43,857 nt of DNA, taken from an uncultured Bacteroidales bacterium. Lineage in GTDB: Bacteria; Bacteroidota; Bacteroidia; Bacteroidales; Paludibacteraceae. Numbering within the stretch: the first letter of the stretch is position 1; each line of letters starts with the position of its first letter. The notes under the pieces were generated by a model. That model was not told the DNA's origin. It did not search any database and was given only the letters and a program-made list of their open reading frames with translations. Below are positions 37,262-43,857 of this stretch, one piece after another. The stretch spans positions 1-43,857 of the forward strand of contig CACXYM010000014.1 of NCBI GenBank assembly GCA_902771935.1. Reading direction: 5' to 3'. Made by a program: the position numbers and the translations under genes.

Positions 37262-38551
37262 ATGGAGAATGCTGTTTTAGTTGGACTTATAACGCCGCAA
37301 CAACCCGAAGAGCGTACCAATGAATACCTCGACGAATTAGCTTTTCTCGCCGATACAAGAGATATCCAACCCGTTAAACGTTTTGTTCAACGGGTCAACT
37401 CTCCCGATACTAATACCTATGTCGGCTCTGGTAAACTCGAGGAAATAAGACAGTATATTATCGCCAACGAGCAACCAAATGACAAACCGCAAACCACAAA
37501 CCACAAACCACAAATAGACCTTGTCATTTTCGACGACGAGCTATCTCCACGCCAAATACGTAATATAGAGCGCGACCTCAACTGGCGAGATAACCCTAAA
37601 GACCGACGCGAGATTCGCGTCATGGACCGAACCATACTGATCCTTGAAATATTCCTCCAACGCGCTCAAACATCATACGCCAAAACCCAAGTGGAGATGG
37701 CACACCTACAATATATGCTCCCGCGCCTTACGCGTATGTGGAGCCACTTGGATAGACAACGAGGAGGTGGTGGTACAAACCGCGGTACAGGTGAGACACA
37801 GATAGAAGCCGATAAACGTATCATCGGCAGCCGTATAGCGCTTCTGCGAGAAGAACTCAAACGCATTGACCGGCAAATGGCAACACAGAGACAAAACAGA
37901 GGTAAGATGGTGCGTGTTGCTTTAGTCGGTTATACCAACGTCGGCAAATCAACCATCATGAACCTGCTCGCTAAGTCTGAGGTCTTTGCCGAAAATAAAC
38001 TCTTCGCTACACTCGATACCACCGTACGCAAAGTGACCATTGAAAACTTGCCATTCCTGCTCTCCGATACCGTGGGATTTATACGCAAACTGCCGCATCA
38101 CCTTGTCGAGTCCTTCAAATCAACACTCGACGAAGTACGCGAAGCCGACCTGCTCATACACGTTGTTGATATCTCACACCCCAACTTCGAAGAACAGTAC
38201 GAAGTCGTCGAACAAACATTGAATGAAGTAATAAATAATAAATCACAAATTACAAATCACAAATCACAAATCGCGGATATTCCGCGTATAGTGGTCTTTA
38301 ATAAGATAGACGCCTTTACGTACACGCCGAAAGAGGAGGACGACTTGACACCAATCAAGCGCGAGAATATCTCACTTGACGAACTGCAACGAACTTGGAT
38401 GGCGAAACTGCAAGACGACTGCATCTTTATCTCCGCTAAAAACAAGGATAATATAGATGCCCTCAAAGCGCTAATGTATGAGCGCATCAAAGCAATACAT
38501 ATACAGCGCTACCCTTATAACGATTTTCTGTTTCAGAATTATGAGGAATGA
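37262..38551 (+). CDS. hflX: Ribosome-associated GTPase HflX with two repeat-encoded loop insertions
   Basis: HflX binds the large ribosomal subunit and rescues or splits stalled ribosomes in a GTP-dependent way. The product from the ATG at 37262 has 429 residues; a TTG at 37250 is inside the -7 box and rejected. The N-terminal HflX domain includes FDDELSPRQIRNIERDL, and the Gly-rich GGGTNRGTGETQIEADKR precedes a coiled helix. The G domain shows G1 GYTNVGKST (223-231), G3 DTVGF (from 269) and G4 NKID (347-350). Two low-complexity loops, KPQTTNHKPQ before VIFDDE and KSQITNHKSQ before IPRIVVFNKID, are encoded by heptamer arrays at 37483 and 38241 and look like insertions relative to the family. 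The mRNA is probably leaderless or nearly so. Confidence 0.95.
   Translation: MENAVLVGLITPQQPEERTNEYLDELAFLADTRDIQPVKRFVQRVNSPDTNTYVGSGKLEEIRQYIIANEQPNDKPQTTNHKPQIDLVIFDDELSPRQIRNIERDLNWRDNPKDRREIRVMDRTILILEIFLQRAQTSYAKTQVEMAHLQYMLPRLTRMWSHLDRQRGGGGTNRGTGETQIEADKRIIGSRIALLREELKRIDRQMATQRQNRGKMVRVALVGYTNVGKSTIMNLLAKSEVFAENKLFATLDTTVRKVTIENLPFLLSDTVGFIRKLPHHLVESFKSTLDEVREADLLIHVVDISHPNFEEQYEVVEQTLNEVINNKSQITNHKSQIADIPRIVVFNKIDAFTYTPKEEDDLTPIKRENISLDELQRTWMAKLQDDCIFISAKNKDNIDALKALMYERIKAIHIQRYPYNDFLFQNYEE
37483..37517. repeat. Heptamer array CAAACCA inside hflX
   Basis: Five heptamers: CAAACCG, CAAACCA (x3), CAAATAG. It lies in-frame in hflX and encodes the KPQTTNHKPQ loop. Confidence 0.9.
38241..38275. 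repeat. Heptamer array AATCACA inside hflX
   Basis: Five heptamers: AATCACA, AATTACA, AATCACA, AATCACA, AATCGCG. In another register the unit is CACAAAT, one base from the CACAAAC unit of the array at 37483. It encodes KSQITNHKSQ between G3 and G4. Confidence 0.9.
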
Positions 38552-38625
38552 GGCAATACTCTATCAGTGAATGCGGTGAACGAATTGATGATAACTAAAA
38601 TATTAACCCTTAATATCTAACTCTT

Positions 38626-40401
38626 ATGAATGAAGAACTTCAAAAAGTAATGGCGGCAGCAGAGGTCTGGACCCGCGAGCCATATGACGCTGAAACACGC
38701 GCACAAGTGAAAAAAATGATGGAAGCTGAGGACAAAACAGAACTCATCGACGCTTTCTATCGTACACTCGAATTCGGAACCGGCGGACTACGCGGTATCA
38801 TGGGACCCGGTACCAACCGAATGAATAAGTACATCGTGGCACAAGCAACTCAAGGCTATGCCAATTACCTGCTCAAAGTAGCTAAACAAAACGGCTTCAA
38901 AACACTCAAACCCAATACACCGGTTAGCGTAGTGGTCGGTCACGATTGCCGTAATAACGGACGCCTCTTCGCGGAAACAGTTGCCGACGTCTTCGCTGCC
39001 AATGGTATCAAAGTGTATCTCTTTGAGTCGCTCCGCCCAACTCCCGAGGTTTCATTCGCCATCCGTCACCTCTCTTGCCAAGGCGGTGTGAACGTTACTG
39101 CTTCACATAACCCCAAAGAGTACAACGGATACAAAGCTTACTGGGAGGATGGCTCACAAGTCCTTATGCCGCACGACAAAGGTATCATCGACGAAGTCAA
39201 CAAAGTAACAATGGCTGACGTTAAGTTTGGTGGTTCCAAAGACCTCATCGAGATTATCGGTGGCGAAATGGACTATGACTTCATGGAGGCTGTTAAAACC
39301 GTCATGATTGACCAAGACTCTATCCTGCGTCAGAAAGACCTCAATATCGTTTATACACCTATGCACGGTGCAGGACGACAAATCGTTCCGATGTGCTTAC
39401 GCTCATGGGGATTCCAGAATATCCATGTCGTTCCGGAGCAAATGGTTATTGACGGCAACTTCTCGACCGTTCAATCACCGAACCCCGAAAACCCTGAGGC
39501 TATGACGATGGGTATAGCACTCGGTACCAAACTCGGCGCTGACCTCGTAATCGCTTCCGACCCCGATGCCGACCGTATCGCTATCGTTTGCCGTAACGAC
39601 AAAGGAGAGTGGGTAATCATCAACGGTAACCAGACCAATATCATGTACAACTACTACATCATCAATAACATGAAACGTCTGGGCAAACTCCGTCCCGATA
39701 TGTATATCGTTAAAACCATCGTTACATCCGAACTCATCCGTAAGATCGCTGACCGCCAAGGTGTTACCCTTACCGACGAATACACCGGCTTTAAGTGGAT
39801 CGCTAACCGTATCCGCGAATGGGAAGGTACGCATACCTTCATCGGTGGCGGCGAAGAGTCTTTCGGCTACATGGCATACGACAAAGTGCGCGATAAATGC
39901 TCACCTTCGGCTATCTGCCTCATCTGCGAAATTGCTGCCTACGCAAAAGATAACGGTATGACACTCTATGAGTACCTCATGAATATCTATATGGAATACG
40001 GCTTCCAACGTGAAACTACTATCAACGTCGTTCGCCCTGGTAAAACCGGAGCTGAGGAAATAGCACAAATGATGGTTAACTACCGCACCAACCCGATTAC
40101 CGAAATCGCCGGCGAGAAAGTAATCCGCACCAAGGACTTCCAAGAACTCGTTGAGCGCAACCTCGTCAACGGCAAATGGGAAGAGAAACCAATCGTTATG
40201 GCACTCGGTGCTAAATCCAACGTACTACAATACTTCACCGAAGGCGGACTCAAAGTCTCCGTACGTCCTTCAGGTACCGAACCGAAAATCAAATTCTACT
40301 TTGAGATACCTGCTGAGATGAAGACTCCGGCTGACTACGAGGCTGCTACCGCTGCCGCTGAAGCCCGCGTTCCGGCTATCAAAGCTTCACTCGGAATATA
40401 A
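38626..40401 (+). CDS. Phosphohexomutase (phosphoglucomutase/phosphomannomutase family)
   Basis: Alpha-D-phosphohexomutases interconvert sugar 1- and 6-phosphates through an active-site phosphoserine. The 591-residue product has all four loops: the catalytic serine S160 in TASHNPKEYNGYKAYW, the metal loop DPDADR (312-317), the sugar loop GGGEESFG (E410, E411, S412), and the phosphate-binding RPSGTEPK (from R547). Length and the YNGYK motif fit the PgcA/PGM2-like branch used by Bacteroidota for glucose or mannose phosphate conversion; the exact substrate cannot be set from sequence. It follows hflX by 74 nt with no obvious promoter, and ends at a strong terminator. Confidence 0.94.
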   Translation: MNEELQKVMAAAEVWTREPYDAETRAQVKKMMEAEDKTELIDAFYRTLEFGTGGLRGIMGPGTNRMNKYIVAQATQGYANYLLKVAKQNGFKTLKPNTPVSVVVGHDCRNNGRLFAETVADVFAANGIKVYLFESLRPTPEVSFAIRHLSCQGGVNVTASHNPKEYNGYKAYWEDGSQVLMPHDKGIIDEVNKVTMADVKFGGSKDLIEIIGGEMDYDFMEAVKTVMIDQDSILRQKDLNIVYTPMHGAGRQIVPMCLRSWGFQNIHVVPEQMVIDGNFSTVQSPNPENPEAMTMGIALGTKLGADLVIASDPDADRIAIVCRNDKGEWVIINGNQTNIMYNYYIINNMKRLGKLRPDMYIVKTIVTSELIRKIADRQGVTLTDEYTGFKWIANRIREWEGTHTFIGGGEESFGYMAYDKVRDKCSPSAICLICEIAAYAKDNGMTLYEYLMNIYMEYGFQRETTINVVRPGKTGAEEIAQMMVNYRTNPITEIAGEKVIRTKDFQELVERNLVNGKWEEKPIVMALGAKSNVLQYFTEGGLKVSVRPSGTEPKIKFYFEIPAEMKTPADYEAATAAAEARVPAIKASLGI

Positions 40402-40419
40402 TCCGTGTTAAATAATGTT

Positions 40420-40453
40420 AAAAATGGGCACCTCTCCGGAGGTGTTCATTTTT
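40420..40453 (+). terminator. Intrinsic terminator of the phosphohexomutase gene
   Basis: A 15-bp stem, AAAAATGGGCACCTC (40420-40434) with GAGGTGTTCATTTTT (40439-40453), including two G-T pairs and a TCCG loop, followed by CTC. Confidence 0.93.
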
Positions 40454-40633
40454 CTCAAGATTGAACATCGAAATCCGAACCTATAAACTGCCTGACTATT
40501 GCGAGATTTTTGCGAGACCTTGTACTGACCCTGACACGACGCGTTTTTCTCCATTTTTTGAAGCCCTTTTGCTCTCCGTATTTGGCATAATTTATAAAAA
40601 AAAAGAAAAAAAAGCATTTTTTTGCTCAAATAT
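40454..40633. other. Non-coding stretch between terminator and tRNA promoter
   Basis: No gene is seen. It has a short direct repeat (TTGCGAGA, about 40499 and 40508) and becomes very A/T-rich from about 40550, with long A and T runs (AAAAAAAAGCATTTTTTT near 40611-40624) that could be an A/T-rich upstream element for the tRNA promoter. Confidence 0.4.
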
Positions 40634-40664
40634 TTTGTCAGTTCAAAAAAAAGCAGTACTTTTG
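40634..40664 (+). promoter_or_regulatory. Promoter of the tRNA-tuf cluster
   Basis: TTTG (40634-40637), a 19-bp spacer, TACTTTTG (40657-40664). The predicted start is near 40671, about 30 nt before tRNA-Thr. The long A/T tracts just upstream fit a strong, growth-related promoter. Confidence 0.83.
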
Positions 40665-40701
40665 CACCCGCTTTCGAGTTGAAGACTGACGAAATGCGCT
40701 T

Positions 40702-40773
40702 GCCGCTATGGCTCAATGGTAGAGCAACGCACTTGTAATGCGTAGGTTGTTGGTTCGATTCCGACTAGCGGCT
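40702..40773 (+). tRNA. tRNA-Thr (anticodon TGT)
   Basis: Acceptor GCCGCTA (40702-40708) pairs with TAGCGGC (40766-40772), discriminator T. The anticodon stem ACGCA/TGCGT encloses the loop CTTGTAA with TGT at 40734-40736. The T-loop is GGTTCGATTCC. The 3' CCA is not encoded. Confidence 0.96.
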
Positions 40774-40812
40774 CAAAAACGAACATTGAAATAATGTTAT
40801 AAAATGCCAAAC

Positions 40813-40841
40813 CCGTCAAGAAAGTTTACTTTCGAAGACGG
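40813..40841. repeat. Spacer stem-loop A (GAAAG-TTTA-CTTTC)
   Basis: CCGTC (40813-40817) pairs with GACGG (40837-40841) around an apical GAAAG TTTA CTTTC hairpin (40820-40833). The apical part matches the stem-loops at 41043 and 42634, while the lower stem differs. Confidence 0.65.
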
Positions 40842-40847
40842 TGAGGA

Positions 40848-40908
40848 GGAAGTGCGAGGCGCTCTATTTCCAAGCTTGTCGCGGAAATCTTCTAGCCGAG
40901 CCACTTCC
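40848..40908. repeat. GGAAGTG...CACTTCC bracket before tRNA-Tyr
   Basis: GAGGAGGAAGTGCGA begins at about 40843, and CCACTTCCGACGAA ends at 40914, just before the tRNA. The termini are an inverted repeat (GGAAGTG 40848-40854, CACTTCC 40902-40908). The same frame with a different interior precedes tRNA-Trp (42759-42814). Confidence 0.65.
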
Positions 40909-40915
40909 GACGAAG

Positions 40916-40998
40916 GGGTGTGTTCCAGAGTGGCCAAATGGGGCAGACTGTAAATCTGCTGTCTTTCGACTTCGGTGGTTCGAATCCATCCGCACCCA
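40916..40998 (+). tRNA. tRNA-Tyr (anticodon GTA)
   Basis: Class II tRNA, 83 nt. Acceptor GGGTGTG (40916-40922) pairs with CGCACCC (40991-40997) with one G-T pair; discriminator A. The anticodon stem GCAGA/TCTGC encloses CTGTAAA with GTA at 40950-40952. A long variable arm (TGTCTTTCGACTTCGG region) precedes the T-arm GGTTCGAATCC. CCA is not encoded. Confidence 0.95.
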
Positions 40999-41042
40999 CA
41001 ATAACTGACGCGGAGTCATAATCTCGCGGAAGGTTTGCGCGA

Positions 41043-41073
41043 GGCGAGTGAAAGTTCACTTTTACAGTTCGCC
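41043..41073. repeat. Spacer stem-loop B
   Basis: GGCGAG TGAAAG TTCA CTTTTA CAG TTCGCC. The ~60 nt around it (41031-41090) align with 42619-42680 at roughly three quarters identity by eye. Confidence 0.7.
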
Positions 41074-41088
41074 GATGCCAAAGCTCCC

Positions 41089-41112
41089 GCCGATTGGCGA
41101 CCGTCAATCGGC
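41089..41112 (+). other. Hairpin overlapping the 5' end of tRNA-Gly
   Basis: GCCGATTG (41089-41096) pairs with CAATCGGC (41105-41112) over an 8-nt loop. The 3' arm includes the first two bases of tRNA-Gly, so in the precursor it competes with the acceptor stem. Confidence 0.6.
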
Positions 41113-41183
41113 GGAAATAGCTCAGTCGATAGAGCACTAGCCTTCCAAGCTGGGGGTCGCGGGTTTGAGTCCCGTTTTCCGCT
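41111..41183 (+). tRNA. tRNA-Gly (anticodon TCC)
   Basis: Acceptor GCGGAAA (41111-41117) pairs with TTTCCGC (41176-41182), discriminator T. Anticodon stem CTAGC/GCTGG with one G-T pair, loop CTTCCAA, TCC at 41144-41146. T-arm CGGGTTTGAGTCCCG. CCA is not encoded. Confidence 0.95.
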
Positions 41184-41215
41184 CAAACATGCTTATATTC
41201 TCGTATAACGAGACT

Positions 41216-41287
<72 letters not shown>

Positions 41288-41292
41288 CAGAT

Positions 41293-41309
41293 GGTCTTTA
41301 GACCTATTT
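41293..41309 (+). terminator. Possible weak terminator or pause hairpin between tRNA-Thr and tuf
   Basis: GGTC TTTA GACC (41293-41304) is followed by TATTTTTATT. The 4-bp stem is short, so partial read-through into tuf is likely. A second stem, ACACGCG (41318-41324) with CGCGTGT (41341-41347), follows, and a 16-bp palindrome (TTATTAACGTTAATAA) lies at 41387-41402. Confidence 0.4.
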
Positions 41310-41417
41310 TTATTATCACACGCGCGAGGAATACTATGTCCGCGTGTCTTGTGGTGAGCAATAAGATAACAATAAATAATTTTTTATTATTAACGTTAAT
41401 AAACAAATTCTAGAATT

Positions 41418-42605
41418 ATGGCAAAAGAGAAATTTGACCGCTCGAAACCGCACGTAAACATCGGTACTATTGGTCACGTTGACCATGGTAAAACTACCCT
41501 GACCGCTGCTATCACTACCGTGTTGGCTAAGAAAGGTCTTTCTGAGGTTCGTTCCTTCGATTCTATCGATAACGCACCCGAAGAGAAAGAGCGTGGTATC
41601 ACTATCAACACCGCGCACGTTGAGTATCAAACCGCTAACCGCCACTACGCACACGTAGACTGCCCGGGCCACGCTGACTATGTAAAGAACATGGTAACTG
41701 GTGCTGCTCAGATGGACGGTGCTATCATCGTAGTTGCTGCAACTGATGGTCCTATGCCTCAGACACGTGAGCACATCCTGCTCGCTCGCCAAGTGAACGT
41801 TCCACGTCTCGTTGTTTTCATGAACAAATGCGACATGGTTGACGATCCTGAAATGCTTGACCTCGTTGAAATGGAAATGCGTGAGCTCCTGTCGTTCTAT
41901 GAGTTCGACGGTGACAACACCCCGGTTATCCGTGGTTCCGCTCTTGGTGCTTTGAACGGTGTTCCTGAATGGGAAGACAAGATTATGGAACTCATGGACG
42001 CTGTTGATACATGGATCCAACTGCCTCCACGTGCCGTTGATAAACCTTTCTTGATGCCTGTTGAGGACGTATTCTCTATCACAGGTCGTGGTACCGTTGC
42101 TACCGGTCGTATCGAAACTGGTGTCATCAAAGTTGGTGACGAGGTACAAATCGAAGGACTTGGCGCAGATGGTAAGAAATCCGTTGTAACCGGCGTGGAA
42201 ATGTTCCGCAAACTCCTTGACCAAGGTGAAGCTGGTGATAACGTAGGTCTGCTCCTCCGCGGTATCGACAAAGACGAAGTTAAACGTGGTATGGTTATTA
42301 CCCACCCGGGTTGCGTTAAACCTCACGAAGAGTTCAAGGCTTCTGTTTATATCTTGAAGAAAGAAGAAGGTGGCCGTCACACTCCGTTCCACAACCACTA
42401 TCGTCCTCAGTTCTACATCCGTACCATGGACGTTACCGGCGAAATCACTCTGCCGGAAGGAACTGAAATGGTTATGCCTGGCGATAACCTCGAAATCCAA
42501 GTTAAGCTCATCTATCCGGTAGCTTGCTCTGAGGGTCTTCGCTTCGCTATCCGTGAAGGTGGCCGTACCGTAGGTTCTGGCCAAATCACCAAAATCCTTG
42601 ACTAA
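41418..42605 (+). CDS. tuf: Elongation factor Tu
   Basis: EF-Tu delivers aminoacyl-tRNA to the ribosomal A site as a GTP complex. The 395-residue product has the family length. G1 is GHVDHGKTT (19-27), G3 is DCPGHADY, G4 is NKCD in [10 protein letters not shown]; the switch [14 protein letters not shown] is intact. Domains 2 and 3 are complete, ending SGQITKILD. The ATG at 41418 follows an A/T-rich leader of 130 nt after tRNA-Thr. The tRNA-Thr-Tyr-Gly-Thr-tuf order is the classic arrangement, and tRNA-Trp, secE and nusG follow. Confidence 0.99.
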   Translation: MAKEKFDRSKPHVNIGTIGHVDHGKTTLTAAITTVLAKKGLSEVRSFDSIDNAPEEKERGITINTAHVEYQTANRHYAHVDCPGHADYVKNMVTGAAQMDGAIIVVAATDGPMPQTREHILLARQVNVPRLVVFMNKCDMVDDPEMLDLVEMEMRELLSFYEFDGDNTPVIRGSALGALNGVPEWEDKIMELMDAVDTWIQLPPRAVDKPFLMPVEDVFSITGRGTVATGRIETGVIKVGDEVQIEGLGADGKKSVVTGVEMFRKLLDQGEAGDNVGLLLRGIDKDEVKRGMVITHPGCVKPHEEFKASVYILKKEEGGRHTPFHNHYRPQFYIRTMDVTGEITLPEGTEMVMPGDNLEIQVKLIYPVACSEGLRFAIREGGRTVGSGQITKILD

Positions 42606-42633
42606 TTAGTTAGGATACGGAAGTCTTGTGCAA

Positions 42634-42664
42634 GGCGAGTGAAAGTTTACTTTCACAACTCGCC
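42634..42664. repeat. Spacer stem-loop C
   Basis: GGCGAGTGAAAG (42634-42645), TTTA, CTTTCA, CAA, CTCGCC (42659-42664). It is enclosed by GCAAGGC (42630-42636) and GCCTTGC (42673-42679), which offer an alternative pairing. Related to stem-loops at 40813 and 41043. Confidence 0.7.
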
Positions 42665-42690
42665 GAAGCCAAGCCTTGCGGAAAAATGCT

Positions 42691-42752
42691 CGAGGCATCG
42701 AGCCTCGGCAAATCCTCTGCCAAATCAACGAGCGCACTTGCTCGTTGATTTG
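42691..42752. other. Two strong hairpins after tuf
   Basis: CGAGGC (42691-42696) pairs with GCCTCG (42702-42707). Then a perfect 13-bp stem pairs 42721-42733 (CAAATCAACGAGC) with 42740-42752 (GCTCGTTGATTTG), loop GCACTT. Neither is followed by a clear T-tract, so attenuation or RNA processing between tuf and tRNA-Trp is as plausible as termination. Confidence 0.65.
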
Positions 42753-42758
42753 AGAGGA

Positions 42759-42814
42759 GGAAGCGCGACAATCATATTAGTTACGTAGTAACGTAGTCAT
42801 TAATCGCCGCTTCC
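42759..42814. repeat. GGAAGCG...CGCTTCC bracket before tRNA-Trp
   Basis: GAGGAGGAAGCGCGA opens the element and GCCGCTTCCGACGAA closes it, abutting the tRNA. The ends match the element before tRNA-Tyr with compensating T/C and A/G changes; the interior differs and contains GTTACGTAGTAAC. Confidence 0.65.
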
Positions 42815-42819
42815 GACGA

Positions 42820-42890
42820 ACGGAAGTCCTCCAATGGTAGGAGAGCGGTCTCCAAAACCGTTAATGTGGGTTCGATTCCTGCCTTCCGTG
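42820..42890 (+). tRNA. tRNA-Trp (anticodon CCA)
   Basis: Acceptor ACGGAAG (42820-42826) pairs with CTTCCGT (42883-42889), discriminator G. Anticodon stem GCGGT/ACCGT, loop CTCCAAA, CCA at 42852-42854. T-stem GTGGG/CCTGC has two G-T pairs. Its place between tuf and secE is usual for Bacteroidota. Confidence 0.94.
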
Positions 42891-42985
42891 CTGTTACAAA
42901 ATAGCTTCCATTCTGACTTTGACAACCATCAAAGCCGGAATGTTGGTGTGAGATAAAGAAACTAAAGAATAAAAAATCTACATAT

Positions 42986-43174
42986 ATGAAATTGGTAGAC
43001 AATATCAAGGAATCGTACAACGAATTAGTCCACAAAGTCAGTTGGCCCACAACTAAAGAACTGAGCCAAAGTGCAGTACTCGTGCTGGTAGCTTCCATTA
43101 TTCTGGCACTCGTCGTTTGGCTTATGGACTGGTGCTTCGAGAGTATCATGACCTTTGTTTACGGCCTCTTCTAA
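42986..43174 (+). CDS. secE: Preprotein translocase subunit SecE
   Basis: SecE clamps and stabilises SecY in the inner-membrane Sec channel. The 62-residue product is the short single-span form: an amphipathic N-terminal helix with the conserved KVSWPTTKEL motif (about 18-27) and one transmembrane helix at about 31-52 (VLVLVASIILALVVWLMDW). It lies between tRNA-Trp and nusG, as in most bacteria. Confidence 0.96.
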   Translation: MKLVDNIKESYNELVHKVSWPTTKELSQSAVLVLVASIILALVVWLMDWCFESIMTFVYGLF

Positions 43175-43183
43175 GCGAGATGT

Positions 43184-43211
43184 TAATTATCCATTATTAA
43201 TTATTCATTCT
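43184..43211. repeat. Two imperfect 14-mers before nusG
   Basis: TAATTATCCATTAT (43184-43197) and TAATTATTCATTCT (43198-43211) stand in tandem in the secE-nusG gap. The 14-bp period is twice seven. Confidence 0.5.
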
Positions 43212-43215
43212 TAGT

Positions 43216-43767
43216 ATGGCTGAAAACAATTTTAAATGGTACGTGCTCCGCGCTATCAGCGGTAAAGAGAACAAAGTCAAAGAGTACATCGAAAGTGCAC
43301 TCATCACTTCTTCTTTATTCAAAGAGTACGTCTCTCAAGTATTGATTCCTACCGAAAAAGTGGTCGCACTGCGTAACGGTAAACGCACTATCAAAGAGCG
43401 CAATATGCTTCCGGGCTATGTGCTCGTGGAGTGCAATCTTACCGACGAGTGCTACCCTCTCCTGCGTAACATCCCTAATGTACTCGGATTCCTTAGTGAC
43501 GGTAAGGCTTCCACGAAACCGGCACCTGTATCACAAACGGAAATCAACAAAATCGTCGGCTCTGTCGAAGATTCGGCCGCTAATGTGACACTCGAGGAAT
43601 CGTACGTCATCGGTGAAAAAGTGAAAGTCACCAACGGTGCTTTCAGCGGATTCAACGGCGTAGTAAGCGAAATTATGCAGGATAAACACAAACTCAAAGT
43701 CATCGTTACGATCTTCGATCGCCAAACACCGCTTGAGCTTGGGTTTAACGATGTAGAGAAAGAGTAG
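43216..43767 (+). CDS. nusG: Transcription termination/antitermination factor NusG
   Basis: NusG binds the RNA polymerase clamp and modulates pausing, Rho-dependent termination and coupling to the ribosome. The 183-residue product starts FKWYVLRAISGKENKVKEYI (the NGN domain) with LPGYVLVECNL near residues 63-73, and ends with a KOW domain (VIGEKVKVTNGAFSGFNGVV, about 133-152). It is complete. Ribosomal protein L11 would be expected next but lies outside the window. Confidence 0.97.
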   Translation: MAENNFKWYVLRAISGKENKVKEYIESALITSSLFKEYVSQVLIPTEKVVALRNGKRTIKERNMLPGYVLVECNLTDECYPLLRNIPNVLGFLSDGKASTKPAPVSQTEINKIVGSVEDSAANVTLEESYVIGEKVKVTNGAFSGFNGVVSEIMQDKHKLKVIVTIFDRQTPLELGFNDVEKE

Positions 43768-43857
43768 AAGGCATTGTTACGGGCCGCTTGACTACTCGAT
43801 AGTTATTAACCCGCGAGAGTTACTTCGTAACGCTAACATCGCAAAACTATTACAAAT
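43768..43857. other. Non-coding end of window downstream of nusG
   Basis: No gene is seen. A small GTTAC TTC GTAAC hairpin lies at 43819-43831. The same GTTAC/GTAAC pair occurs in the spacer before tRNA-Trp (near 42780-42792). Confidence 0.35.

Noticed and set aside
37483-38275. Heptamer arrays as a CRISPR
   Set aside because: Units are 7 bp with no spacers, and no cas genes are present.
41334-42584. 416-codon open frame on the minus strand opposite tuf
   Set aside because: It is a mirror of the strongly biased tuf codons; the predicted protein has no recognisable motif, and tuf on the + strand is certain.

Overview
All convincing genes lie on the + strand. The window reads as chromosomal DNA of a member of the order Bacteroidales (Bacteroidota). 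The evidence is the protein character of S13, S11, S4, RpoA, L17, HtpG, EF-Tu, SecE and NusG; several Bacteroidota-type promoters (TTTG, 19-20 bp, TAnnTTTG); and many secreted proteins with type IX secretion (T9SS) C-terminal tails. I cannot name genus or family from sequence alone.

Layout. (1) 1-2974: the end of the ribosomal alpha operon, rpsM (5' end cut off by the window), rpsK, rpsD, rpoA, rplQ, closed by a strong terminator. (2) 3114-5093: htpG. (3) 5233-6891: a secreted TPR protein. (4) 7035-15809: an apparent operon of an 1832-residue modular surface protein, a 40-residue peptide gene, and a secreted C10 (streptopain-type) cysteine peptidase. (5) 15962-24701: a tightly coupled four-gene operon made of two copies of one cassette, a ~1000-residue T9SS-tailed surface protein followed by an outer-membrane beta-barrel protein; the first barrel also carries an OmpA peptidoglycan-binding domain. 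(6) 24779-34219: a ~3146-residue adhesin-like protein with about ten MAM-like/choice-of-anchor J units and nine Fn3-like units. (7) 34488-37179: two smaller secreted proteins with the same short C-terminal tail. (8) 37262-40401: hflX and a phosphohexomutase. (9) 40702-43767: the tRNA-Thr, Tyr, Gly, Thr - tuf - tRNA-Trp - secE - nusG block, with unusual palindromic spacers.

The ~31 kb between htpG and hflX is largely a cell-surface and secretion region. Five of its proteins end in a short related C-terminal signature (GQL-type strand, then YN, then G at the end), and two end in recognisable T9SS type A-like tails. No T9SS core machinery gene is visible here, so these would be substrates of an apparatus encoded elsewhere.

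The most interesting items are the duplicated surface-protein/barrel cassette, the shared short tails, the small GG-containing peptide gene next to the C10 peptidase, heptanucleotide repeat arrays that occur between genes and also in-frame in two loops of hflX, terminator-promoter fusions reused between genes, and a family of stem-loops in the tRNA spacers.
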